A stretch of DNA of 64,000 bases from Pseudomonas abyssi (GTDB taxonomy: Bacteria > Pseudomonadota > Gammaproteobacteria > Pseudomonadales > Pseudomonadaceae), in the NCBI RefSeq assembly GCF_002307495.1, contig NZ_NTMR01000013.1:1-64000 (forward strand), in the 5' to 3' direction. The notes under the pieces are model-generated. The model saw only the letters and a list, made by a program, of their open reading frames with translations, was not told where the DNA came from and did not search any database. The number at the start of each line of letters is the position of its first letter. Position 1 is the first letter of the stretch. The translations under genes were made by a program, and so were the position numbers. Positions 7,230 to 14,646 of the stretch are shown here, in pieces.

Positions 7230-7757
7230 ATGATGGCATTGCACAAGCGTTCAGAGTGCAGACAGGACGTGGCAGGTAGTAGCGACGCCGCACCAGGTGG
7301 AACACTGGCCAGCAGGCTTGGCGCCATGGTGTTGATGGGCGTTGTTGCCGTTGCCGTCGTGTCTTGCGGCGGCAGTGATGAGCCGGTCGCATCCACCACC
7401 CCCCAACAGAACACCACCCAGCCAGCCCACGCCAAACAATGGTATGAGGGCGGCACGCTGCATGAGGCCAACGGGCTTGAGTGGCAAGCCGGCACTCAAG
7501 CCGACAAGTTAGCTACAGCCGGCGACATCTTGGCCAGGATCAACAATGTTGGACGCCTAAGTCCGCAGATCGCCGCCCGAGTCAATAACATTGACGATTA
7601 CAAGCCGCTGGCTGCAGAGCTGGTAACGCAGCTGGATGAAGCTTTCGCACCTGATCCAGACCCCGCCGAGAATGAGCGCCTGTTCGCTAACCAAACCGTC
7701 TCATCAACGAGCGTCATGGTGCTGGCGTTGATGGGGTGGGTGCAGACGGGTGGCTAG
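7230..7757 (+). CDS. Putative prophage lipoprotein, 175 aa
   Basis: A hydrophobic helix (about 33-45) ends in a lipobox-like V-V-S-C, with Cys46 followed by Gly-Gly, and then a Ser/Thr/Pro/Gln-rich linker. The mature part carries W-Y-E-G-G-T-L-H-E-A and D-K-L-A-T-A-G-D-I-L. The charged stretch before the helix is unusually long (about 30 residues), so a later start or a type II membrane anchor cannot be excluded. AAGGAG precedes ATG 7230/7233. It is expressed in line with the repressor, as expected for a lysogenic-conversion or superinfection-exclusion gene. The family is not recognised. Confidence 0.6.
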   Translation: MMALHKRSECRQDVAGSSDAAPGGTLASRLGAMVLMGVVAVAVVSCGGSDEPVASTTPQQNTTQPAHAKQWYEGGTLHEANGLEWQAGTQADKLATAGDILARINNVGRLSPQIAARVNNIDDYKPLAAELVTQLDEAFAPDPDPAENERLFANQTVSSTSVMVLALMGWVQTGG

Positions 7758-7786
7758 CGCTTCTACTCGATAGTGAACCGACGCTT

Positions 7787-7812
7787 ACCGGTTGAAGACC
7801 AGAGAGACCGGT
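7787..7812 (+). repeat. Repeated ACCGGT boxes upstream of the AT-rich pair
   Basis: ACCGGTTGA (7787-7795) and ACCGGTCGA (7807-7815) are 20 bases apart, and the second lies in the palindrome GACCGGTC. They sit in the 83-base gap before the 325-aa gene and could be regulator sites or part of a promoter. No convincing -35/-10 pair is seen. Confidence 0.3.
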
Positions 7813-7840
7813 CGACAGTAATTTCGATCAGGGAAGTAAC

Positions 7841-8818
7841 ATGACAACGAGAAATATCTATTTTTTCGACATGAAGGTAACGGCAAGAGGGAAGTTTAAT
7901 CGCCGAGATGATCCTATTGATTTCAATGTGAAACCTAAGGATATATCCACGATCGCGGAAGATATAAAACAAATCTTTACCGGCGGTGACAATCTTTTGC
8001 AATCAGGTCGTAACACTGACAGCCCGTCGCATTATTTGCAAGACTGTCAGGTAGATGACGAAAAGATCGTTCTTTTGGTTAATCGTTGTGATCCGAAAGC
8101 CCCTGATATGGTGACATCTAATCCCGCAGAGAAGGAACAGATAGTTCACGCAAAACCCGCTGGGCACGGTGGTGACTTTTCATCTCACGTCGTTATTATG
8201 AAAAATCCGGTCAGGGGTGATAATTATTACCTGTGCGTAATTGAGAGTTTGGTGGGTTCCGGCCTTAGTTCTACGGTCATAAAGTCATATTTGAAGAGTG
8301 TTCTTAATAAGTGCCGGCGTGAGTTTAAAGCAAGGTATACGATTCCAGATATTAGTGAGCCAAAAGTCAAGGTTAGGCATGTGCATGATATTGCATTCCA
8401 AGGGCATCCATCTGAAAGCTTTATGAGGGACTTGGAGAACGGCTACCTCTCAGGTGCGCAGGCGATAAATTACACTGGCGTTGGGAAACACCTTGACTCT
8501 AATGGAGCCATAACAGAAGACTACAAAACCATTAAACTGAAGGTGGATAGTAGCCTCATTGGCGATACGGTTGCTTCGCTGAGGGCTGTAAGAAGCAAGC
8601 TGATGAGTGAGTATAAAGAGTACTCAGAACTGAGGATTGCATTCAGGACGGATGGTGAAAATAAAACAGCTAAGCTGTCAATCGAAACTGGCCAGCTAGT
8701 TGACGCTGACAGATACACAAAGAGGCATGAGTTAAAGTCTATTGTTACGAATCAGACGAGTTATGCTAAAATTAGCAGTGTGATTTTAAAGGAAATAATG
8801 TCTTATATAGGCAAGTAA
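7841..8818 (+). CDS. RexA-like candidate phage-exclusion protein, 325 aa
   Basis: Soluble protein with no signal peptide or membrane helix. Base composition is about 40-43% GC in lines I counted, against about 60% around it, which marks a separate origin. By eye the layout follows lambda RexA: a short strand-rich N-terminus, then D-E-K-I-V-L-L-V-N-R and D-F-S-S-H-V-V-I-M before Y-Y-L-C-V-I-E, a central region, and a C-terminal E-L-R-I-A-F-R-T-D-G segment with a helical end. Identity is too low to prove homology. It ends one base before the membrane-protein gene and follows the repressor, as rexA does. A DUF4868/KwaB-like or other defence protein is an alternative. Confidence 0.6.
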   Translation: MTTRNIYFFDMKVTARGKFNRRDDPIDFNVKPKDISTIAEDIKQIFTGGDNLLQSGRNTDSPSHYLQDCQVDDEKIVLLVNRCDPKAPDMVTSNPAEKEQIVHAKPAGHGGDFSSHVVIMKNPVRGDNYYLCVIESLVGSGLSSTVIKSYLKSVLNKCRREFKARYTIPDISEPKVKVRHVHDIAFQGHPSESFMRDLENGYLSGAQAINYTGVGKHLDSNGAITEDYKTIKLKVDSSLIGDTVASLRAVRSKLMSEYKEYSELRIAFRTDGENKTAKLSIETGQLVDADRYTKRHELKSIVTNQTSYAKISSVILKEIMSYIGK

Positions 8819-8819
8819 A

Positions 8820-9404
8820 ATGTTTCTGACGCAGCTATTTAAGCCGTTTGGTTATTTTAAGATCAAGCTTCGCCATAAGTGGCGTATAGATTGGGCAGTT
8901 CCTGCTATTCTAGCTTTGCTGGTTTTGTGGCTTATTGATAAAACTATCGCCGTAACAAGCATATCTGCATCTGGCGGCATAGCTGCGCTAGTGCTTAGCT
9001 TTCTTCAAACCCTGCCGGGGTTCTATATTGCTGCCCTGGCAATTATATGCAGTATCAGAAATCCGCGCCTTGAAAAGTCTTTTGACGGAGAACCCCCCAA
9101 AATCATAGTGCGGGTTAGAGGTGAGGAAACGCCAGTAAAGCTTTCGCGTCGTCGCTTCCTTGCGATGCTGTTTTCGTTTCTAACTGCGCAATGCTTATTG
9201 GTTATTGCGTACTCGATAATTTATATCGCTCTGAATGATTTTATTGCCAGCAGATATACGATTTTCTTTGGGGTAAACAATTTAATTATCTACGTTAATG
9301 CTTTTGTTTACCTCACGTTGGTTTGTCAGCTGTCGGTCGTTACTTTTTGGGGGTTGTACTACCTTGGCCACAAGCTCCACACCAGCGAGCACGAAACTGA
9401 GTAG
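8820..9404 (+). CDS. Four-helix membrane protein, RexB-like candidate, 194 aa
   Basis: Four hydrophobic segments at roughly residues 25-44, 51-80, 113-138 and 152-180, with a cytosolic-looking basic loop between helices 2 and 3 and a charged tail. It is AT-rich like the gene before it, and its ATG lies one base after that stop, so the two are co-translated. A soluble protein followed by a four-helix membrane protein behind a phage repressor is the cI-rexA-rexB layout, where RexB is an ion channel. The gene ends 9 bases before the convergent end of gene D. Confidence 0.65.
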   Translation: MFLTQLFKPFGYFKIKLRHKWRIDWAVPAILALLVLWLIDKTIAVTSISASGGIAALVLSFLQTLPGFYIAALAIICSIRNPRLEKSFDGEPPKIIVRVRGEETPVKLSRRRFLAMLFSFLTAQCLLVIAYSIIYIALNDFIASRYTIFFGVNNLIIYVNAFVYLTLVCQLSVVTFWGLYYLGHKLHTSEHETE

Positions 9405-9413
9405 TCGTTTTCA

Positions 9414-10601
9414 CTACCCCAGCCGCTCAAACTCCCGCTTCACCGCCCGCTCTGCACTGCCCTTGCTCGCATATAGGTGAGTAAGGCGCAGCGGGCTGGT
9501 CTGATCCCCTTCTGTTACTGGCTGCTGGTTGCCGTCTTTGTCGCGGTACCAGGCAATCACCCCGGTGTATTGCGTCTCTACCAGGGCGGCCAGGTCTTCA
9601 TCTTCTGCCAGTTGGTTTTCCAACTCCAGGGCAACGGTGTAGCCGCTTTCATTCACCTGGTGCATTACCCGCCGGCACAGCCACACCACCGCGCTGATCT
9701 CCGGTTTGATGCCGCTGAGGCCAAAGGTCATTTCCGTTATCAGGTCGGCCCGGCCGCGGGCCAGGGTGTAGCTGAGGGTGGCTGCGCCGCGTTGCAACCG
9801 GCGCCACTCGCTGCGCACGGCCTGCAGGGCGCTGGCCTGGTCTGCGTAGACGTGGCGCAGGGTTTTGACGTTGTCATCTGTGCCGATCAGCGCTTCCAGC
9901 CGCTCTGCGCTGTTGGGCTGGTAGTAGTGGGCGCGCACGCCGGTGTAGGCGTCGCGGTCTGCCTGCAAAAAGCGGTGGTTGTCGCCGCTGCTGCGAGTGT
10001 GCTGCACGTGGGGCAGGGGCAGGCCGCTGGCGGTTCTGGCTGCGCCCACGGGGGTGACCAGCAGGTGCCCGGCCTTGATGGTGGCATTGGCGTCGTGCTC
10101 TTGCGCCAGGCGGGTGAGTAGGTTGGCGTCTGACTCGTTGGCCTGGTCCTGGTGGGCGAGGGGTAGGGCGGCCAGCACTACGTCTATTACCGGTTTTAGG
10201 CTGTAGGCCTCGGCGATGGTGTGCAGCACGTCGCCCAGGGTGACGCTGTGCCAGCTGCGCTCGCGCTTGCGGCTGAGCTCGGCGCGTAGGTCTGCGCTGC
10301 GGGCGCGGATGCTGAGTGTGTCTGGTGCGCCGCTATGCTCGGTTTCGTCTACTACGTAGCTGCCTTTGTACACCAGCCCGGTATCTGACCAGCCCAGCCA
10401 CAGATCGACCTGCGCCCGGCGGGGCGGTATGGCCAGCTGGCCGTCGTGGTCTGACAGGGTGATGTCCAGCTGGTCTGCCTCCAGGCCCCTGTTATCGGTC
10501 AGGGTGAGGCTGATCAGCCGCGGGCTGATCTTGCTGGTGATGTCTTGCCCGTTGACGACGACGCGATACGCGGGGGCGGGGTGGCTGCTGAGGTTGATCA
10601 T
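9414..10601 (-). CDS. D: Tail protein D (late gene D, baseplate hub)
   Basis: 395 aa, matching P2 gpD in length (387) and position as last gene of the tail operon. The N-terminal P-A-Y-R-V-V-V-N-G-Q-D-I-T motif and the pattern L-T-D-x-R-G-x-E-A-D-Q-L-D are typical of the family. In P2-type virions gpD forms the hub under the tail tube. Its start overlaps the stop of U by 4 bases. P2 ogr would follow; here the lysogeny cargo follows in convergent orientation. Confidence 0.92.
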   Translation of the reverse strand: MINLSSHPAPAYRVVVNGQDITSKISPRLISLTLTDNRGLEADQLDITLSDHDGQLAIPPRRAQVDLWLGWSDTGLVYKGSYVVDETEHSGAPDTLSIRARSADLRAELSRKRERSWHSVTLGDVLHTIAEAYSLKPVIDVVLAALPLAHQDQANESDANLLTRLAQEHDANATIKAGHLLVTPVGAARTASGLPLPHVQHTRSSGDNHRFLQADRDAYTGVRAHYYQPNSAERLEALIGTDDNVKTLRHVYADQASALQAVRSEWRRLQRGAATLSYTLARGRADLITEMTFGLSGIKPEISAVVWLCRRVMHQVNESGYTVALELENQLAEDEDLAALVETQYTGVIAWYRDKDGNQQPVTEGDQTSPLRLTHLYASKGSAERAVKREFERLG

Positions 10602-11029
10602 CGCAGGATGTTGCCGAGGGTGCTGAGCAGGCTGCCGAGCAGCTCGATCTGGCTGTCATCCACGCGCTGCAGGGTGAGCGTGAACTCAATGCGCCGGGGC
10701 GCGCCATCGCGGAAAAACAGGGTGTTGGTTTCTTGCAGGTTTTCGATGATCCACAGGCCGTAGATGCGACCGGTGCCCTCGACAAGGGGCCACGCTTTGC
10801 CGCTGTCTGCCATGAGGCGTAGGGCATCCAGCGACAGCCGTTGGCCGCTGATCTCGGGCAGTATGAGCCCGCTGAGGGTGATGGTGTCGTCGCCTTTGCC
10901 AACGAACTGACGGGCCGGCAGCGCGCCCACGCGCGGGTTGCTGGGGTGGCGCCAGCCGGTTTGCCGCTGCAGTTGTTGGTAGGCGGTGGTGGTGAGGCTG
11001 AACACGTAGAGTCCGAGGGCCATCATCAT
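10598..11029 (-). CDS. U: Tail protein U
   Basis: 143 aa, P2 gpU family (phage P2 GpU, about 159 aa). Visible marks are M-x-A-L-G-L-Y-V-F near the start, W-R-H-P-x-x-x-R-V-G and R-I-E-F-T-L-x-L near the end. It is a baseplate/tail-completion protein between T and D. The three tandem ATG codons at the start leave the exact initiator open; AGGAG lies 9 bases before the first. Confidence 0.92.
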   Translation of the reverse strand: MMMALGLYVFSLTTTAYQQLQRQTGWRHPSNPRVGALPARQFVGKGDDTITLSGLILPEISGQRLSLDALRLMADSGKAWPLVEGTGRIYGLWIIENLQETNTLFFRDGAPRRIEFTLTLQRVDDSQIELLGSLLSTLGNILR

Positions 11030-11035
11030 GGGGCG

Positions 11036-13549
11036 TTACTCCTGGTCATACAGGCTGCTGCGCGCGCGGGCGCCGGCGGCGCGCTCGCGGCGGTCCAGCT
11101 CGGCGGCGACGGCGTGGGCGATGGCTTGCGGGCTCATGCCGTCAGCGGCGTGAATGTGGATCTCGTAGCGGCTGCCGGTGCTACCGGCGTAGGCCGGGCG
11201 GGCCGACAGCGGGCGGCGGCTGTCAAAGCGAATGCCACCAGCGGCGCTGGCCATGCGTTGCGACACGCCCGCCACGGCGGCCAGCGGCTCACCCTGCTGG
11301 CGTTGAATGCCCTGGGCCAGGCCCTGCATGGTGAAGCCGCCCAGCTCGGCAAATACACGGCTTGGGCTGTGGATGCCCAGCACCCGCTTTACGCTGGCAG
11401 GCAGCATGGATGCGATTTTGCTGAGCGCAGAGACAAGCCCGGGCGCCAGGCGCTTGAGGCCGGCTACCAGCCCGTCAATCAGGTTGCCGGGCAGCTCTAC
11501 GCCAAACCAGCTCATGACGGCGGCAAAGGCCTTGTAGAACATGCCCAGCGGTGACCAGTTGGCGATCAACTTGTTCACGCCAAGAATACCGCCGCCAAAG
11601 GCGGTGGTGATCTCGCCCCAGATGGCTTTGGCGCCCCTGCCCAGATCTGCCCATAGGGCTTTCAGCCCGCCGATGACGCCGTCCCAGTTTTTGTACAGCA
11701 GCCAGCCAGCGGTAACGAGCAGGGTGATGGCCAGGCCAATGGGGTTGAGCAGCAACGCGCGGCCGAGCCACATAAACGCCGTGCCCACTGCCTTGAGAAT
11801 GGGCAGTAGGCCCATGGCTTTGACGCCAAACAGGCTCAGGCCCAGGCGGATCATGGCGAAGGGGCCGAGGATGGAAGCCAGGGCAATGGTCAGCGCGCCA
11901 AACAGCGTAATGAGCGCTGCCAGGCCAATGGCGATTTTGATCAGCGCGCGGGCCAATAGCGGGTTCTCGACCATCCACTGGCGAATGCCACGTACCATCT
12001 CAGCCAGTGCTTGAATCATGCCGCGCAGGTCGCTGTTGGCGGTGTCCTGCATCTGGATGCCCAGGTCTGCCCAGACGCTTTTCAGCGCGGCGATATCGCC
12101 GCCGAGGTTGTCGCCCATTACCTGGGCGGTGCGTGCGGCTTCGCCCTGGGCGGTGCGCAGCTGACCGATCAGCGTCTGCAGGCCACCGTTGCCGGCCTGC
12201 TGTGTGAGCACGGTGAGCGCGCTGCCTGCCTCTTCGCCGGCAATGGCCTTGAGAATAGCGCCGCGCTCTGTAGAGCCCAGTGCGGCGGTGCGGTCGTGGA
12301 TCTCTTTGAGCAGGTCGGGCAGGGGGCGCATGTTGCCCTCGGCGTCTGCTACCTGCAGTCCTAGTTCGGCAATGGCGTCTGCCGCCATCCTGGGGGGCGC
12401 GGCCAAGCGGCTGAGAATGGCGCGCAGCGCGGTACCGGCCATGCCGCCCTGAATGCCGGCGTCGCCCAGCTTGCCGGCTGCTGCTGCCATGATCTCGATG
12501 TCTTGCCCGTAGGCCGCAGCGTTGGGGGCGGCGTACTTCATGGTTTCGCCGAGCATTTCCAGCGAGGTGTTGGAGCGGGTGAACGCGGCGGTCAGCACGT
12601 CGCTTACGCGCGTCATGTCGCGGGCTTGCAGGTTGAAACCGGTGAGGATGTTAGACGCGATATCCGCCGTGGTGGCCAGCTCCACGTTGCCGGCTTTGGC
12701 GGCATCGAGCATCGCCGGCATCGCATCCATGATGGCCTGGGGGGAGAAACCAGCCATGGCCAGAAAGCCTTGGCCCTGTGCAGCCTCGTTGGCACTGAAC
12801 TGGGTAGCAGCCCCCAGCGCACGTGCTTGGGCTCGCAGCGCTGCCAGCTCGGCGCTGTCGCGCTCCAGCCGGGCCAATGCCTGCACCCGACTGACGTCTG
12901 AATCAAACTCAATGCCCGGCGCCAACAGCCGTGCCCCGCTGTACAGCATGGCGCTGCCGGTGGCCAGGCCTGCGGCACCGGTACCGGCCATGGCACCAGT
13001 CATTGCCTGGGTGCGCTGGTACTGCTGTTTGGCGCGTGCCAGGCGCTGCTGCTGGGCCGTGACGGCCTTGAGCCTGCGCTCTTGCTCTTGCAGCTGGTTG
13101 TTGGTGCTGTCGATGCGTTGGCGCAGGGTGCGCTCATGCTCACCCAGGTTGCGGGTGCTGATGCCGGCTTCATTCAGCTTGCCGCGCAGCCCCTGCAGCT
13201 GCCGTTGCTGCTCCTGGTGCTTTTGCTTGAGGGCGTGGGCTTCGCGCACGGCGCGGCGAAAATCGTTGCTCAGTGCACGGGTGGGCGTGCTGGTTTGCGC
13301 CATTTGGCGCGACAGCTCGCGCACGCGGTCGCGGTTGGCGCTGATGGCTTGCGTGGTTTGCTTGGTGGCGTTGTTCAGGGTGCGCCAGCTGCTGATGTCG
13401 CCCTGTTGGCGCTGCAGCTGCTTGAGCTGATCGCGGGTGGTCTTGAGCTCACGCCCCAGCCCCACACTGCCCTGGGTGATGGCGCGGATCGGCTTGGTTG
13501 CGCGGTCGAGCGCCTGCAGAACGACCTCAAGTTTCAGCTTTTGCGCCAT
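11036..13549 (-). CDS. T: Tail tape measure protein T
   Basis: 837 aa (P2 gpT is 815). The N-terminal 200 residues are Gln/Arg-rich and form coiled coil. The tape-measure core begins about residue 210 (F-D-S-D-V-S-R-V-Q-A). A strongly hydrophobic stretch around 535-620 has several potential membrane segments, and the C-terminus carries the S-R-V-F-A-E-L-G-G-F-T-M-Q-G motif. It sets tail length and may help DNA entry. The start overlaps the end of E' by 23 bases, as in P2. Confidence 0.95.
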   Translation of the reverse strand: MAQKLKLEVVLQALDRATKPIRAITQGSVGLGRELKTTRDQLKQLQRQQGDISSWRTLNNATKQTTQAISANRDRVRELSRQMAQTSTPTRALSNDFRRAVREAHALKQKHQEQQRQLQGLRGKLNEAGISTRNLGEHERTLRQRIDSTNNQLQEQERRLKAVTAQQQRLARAKQQYQRTQAMTGAMAGTGAAGLATGSAMLYSGARLLAPGIEFDSDVSRVQALARLERDSAELAALRAQARALGAATQFSANEAAQGQGFLAMAGFSPQAIMDAMPAMLDAAKAGNVELATTADIASNILTGFNLQARDMTRVSDVLTAAFTRSNTSLEMLGETMKYAAPNAAAYGQDIEIMAAAAGKLGDAGIQGGMAGTALRAILSRLAAPPRMAADAIAELGLQVADAEGNMRPLPDLLKEIHDRTAALGSTERGAILKAIAGEEAGSALTVLTQQAGNGGLQTLIGQLRTAQGEAARTAQVMGDNLGGDIAALKSVWADLGIQMQDTANSDLRGMIQALAEMVRGIRQWMVENPLLARALIKIAIGLAALITLFGALTIALASILGPFAMIRLGLSLFGVKAMGLLPILKAVGTAFMWLGRALLLNPIGLAITLLVTAGWLLYKNWDGVIGGLKALWADLGRGAKAIWGEITTAFGGGILGVNKLIANWSPLGMFYKAFAAVMSWFGVELPGNLIDGLVAGLKRLAPGLVSALSKIASMLPASVKRVLGIHSPSRVFAELGGFTMQGLAQGIQRQQGEPLAAVAGVSQRMASAAGGIRFDSRRPLSARPAYAGSTGSRYEIHIHAADGMSPQAIAHAVAAELDRRERAAGARARSSLYDQE

Positions 13550-14017
13550 GCACCTGGTTCCATTGCTTGATTGCGCGGTTGCGCCAGTCCATCAGCTCTG
13601 GCAGGCCGAGGCGGTCCATCTCGCTCGGCCCCCAGTGATACACCAGGGCGATATCGCCCATGGCTTCTTCTACGCTTCGAGGGAGGCCTGCCGCGCTTTC
13701 TTCGTCAGCAAAAAACTGGCCACGGCGACCCCGCATTGCATCAGGTCTGCCGGGTCCATGCGGCCGACCTCAACGTCGGTCAGGCTTGGGGTGCTGATGC
13801 GTGGCAGCACTTTGCGCAGGGCTTGCACGTCCATCTGGGCCAGCTCCATGAGGCTGACGCCGCGCAGCTCGCCGGATACGGGCTTGCGCAGGGTGATGCT
13901 GGTGATATCGCTGTTGCCGCGCTTGATGGGCTCGTCCAGCTCGATGACCTGGTTGTTGTCGTCAGCGGCGGCGGGCTGGGCTTGCGCCTCGGCCTTGGGT
14001 TGTTCTGGGGTTTCCAT
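13527..14017 (-). CDS. E+E': Tail assembly chaperone E+E' made by -1 frameshift
   Basis: The E reading continues after T-TTT-TTG (13715-13709) into the -1 frame, giving ...S-F-L-A-D-E-E-S-A-A-G-L-P-R and ending at 13527. The E' part has the GpE-family signature I-A-L-V-Y-H-W-G-P-S-E-M-D-R-L. In P2 the same T6G heptamer yields gpE+E' needed for tail assembly around the tape measure. The codon phasing here (AGT TTT TTG) is exactly right for tandem slippage. Confidence 0.88.
13670..14017 (-). CDS. E: Tail assembly chaperone E
   Basis: 115 aa, P2 gpE family: I-T-L-R-K-P-x-x-G-E-L-R-G near residue 42 and L-P-R-I-S-T-P-S-L-T near 70-80. The start is ATG 14017, with AAAGGA 8 bases before it; the longer reading to 14080 runs through the hairpin after FII. 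It is the non-shifted product; most ribosomes should stop at 13670. Confidence 0.9.
   Translation of the reverse strand: METPEQPKAEAQAQPAAADDNNQVIELDEPIKRGNSDITSITLRKPVSGELRGVSLMELAQMDVQALRKVLPRISTPSLTDVEVGRMDPADLMQCGVAVASFLLTKKARQASLEA
13709..13715 (-). promoter_or_regulatory. T6G slippery heptamer for -1 frameshift
   Basis: On the minus strand the sequence is TTTTTTG, phased T TTT TTG in the E frame. It is the heptamer described for P2 E+E'. The -1 frame is open for 60 more codons into the GpE-like E' sequence. Confidence 0.88.
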
Positions 14018-14041
14018 GGTGCGTTCCTTTGTTGAGAGCGG

Positions 14042-14061
14042 CCCCGGCATGCGCGCCGGGG
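14042..14061 (-). other. Intercistronic hairpin between FII and E
   Basis: CCCCGGC/GCCGGGG stem with a 6-base loop, just after the FII stop and before E. There is no T-run. It probably stabilises the FII message or limits read-through to the less needed E and T genes. Confidence 0.45.
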
Positions 14062-14083
14062 GTGTGTTGTTGTGGCTCAAGGG

Positions 14084-14599
14084 TTAGATGCCGAGGGCGG
14101 CGCGCTGGTCGGCCAGAATGTCCTCGCCGTTGACGATCTCGACCATGTTGGGAATGTCGATCTCGACCAGGACCTCACCGTCCACACTCAGCTTGTAGTA
14201 GGTGCAGGTGGTGGTGATGCTGTGCTCTGTATCGCCGCCGGGCTCTGCGCTGCCAAAGTCGATCTCTTCATGCCGGCCGCGCATGACTACCTCAACCGCC
14301 TGGGTGGCGCCGGTGTCGTCTTGCTGCACTGCGCCGGTAAAGCGCAGGGCCACGGCACTGGCGCTGGTGGCGCCCCATTGGCGAATGGCGAGCAAGTCCC
14401 AGCCGCCGAGGGTCCATTCCACCTGAATGCCATCGTCGGACAGGCCCATGTCGGCTTTGACTGGGCCGTTCATGCCGCCGCCCCGGTAGGCCTCCATTTT
14501 GCGGGCCAAGGTGGGCAGGGTGATGTTTTTGGCGATGCCCTGGTAGCTGTTGGCATCGTTGAAGATGTTGAAGTTTTTGAGCTTGCGCGGCATGGCCAT
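14084..14599 (-). CDS. FII: Major tail tube protein FII
   Basis: 171 aa (P2 FII is 172). It starts M-A-M-P-R-K-L-K-N-F-N-I-F-N-D, the family hallmark, and contains P-T-L-A-R-K-M-E-A-Y-R-G-G-G-M. It polymerises into the inner tube of the contractile tail. CTGGAGAG lies upstream of ATG 14599. It follows the sheath gene across a hairpin. Confidence 0.95.
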   Translation of the reverse strand: MAMPRKLKNFNIFNDANSYQGIAKNITLPTLARKMEAYRGGGMNGPVKADMGLSDDGIQVEWTLGGWDLLAIRQWGATSASAVALRFTGAVQQDDTGATQAVEVVMRGRHEEIDFGSAEPGGDTEHSITTTCTYYKLSVDGEVLVEIDIPNMVEIVNGEDILADQRAALGI

Positions 14600-14619
14600 G
14601 GGGGCGCTCTCCAGTAGTT

Positions 14620-14640
14620 AGCCCCGGTGCGGCCGGGGCT
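14620..14640 (-). other. Intercistronic hairpin between FI and FII
   Basis: AGCCCCGG/CCGGGGCT stem with a 5-base loop, located after the FI stop and before the FII start. No T-run follows. Together with the similar hairpin after FII it brackets the most abundant tail protein genes. Confidence 0.45.
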
Positions 14641-14646
14641 GGGTGA

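Noticed and set aside
7841..9404. Kiwa (KwaA/KwaB) as a firm label for the AT-rich pair
   Set aside because: The soluble and membrane proteins have fitting sizes, but gene order is reversed from my memory of Kiwa and no DUF4868 signature could be confirmed by eye; kept only as an alternative.
11000..13500. Frame shadows over the tape measure gene on the plus strand
   Set aside because: Ser/Arg/Cys- or Ala/Gly-rich products without start signals opposite a clear gpT.
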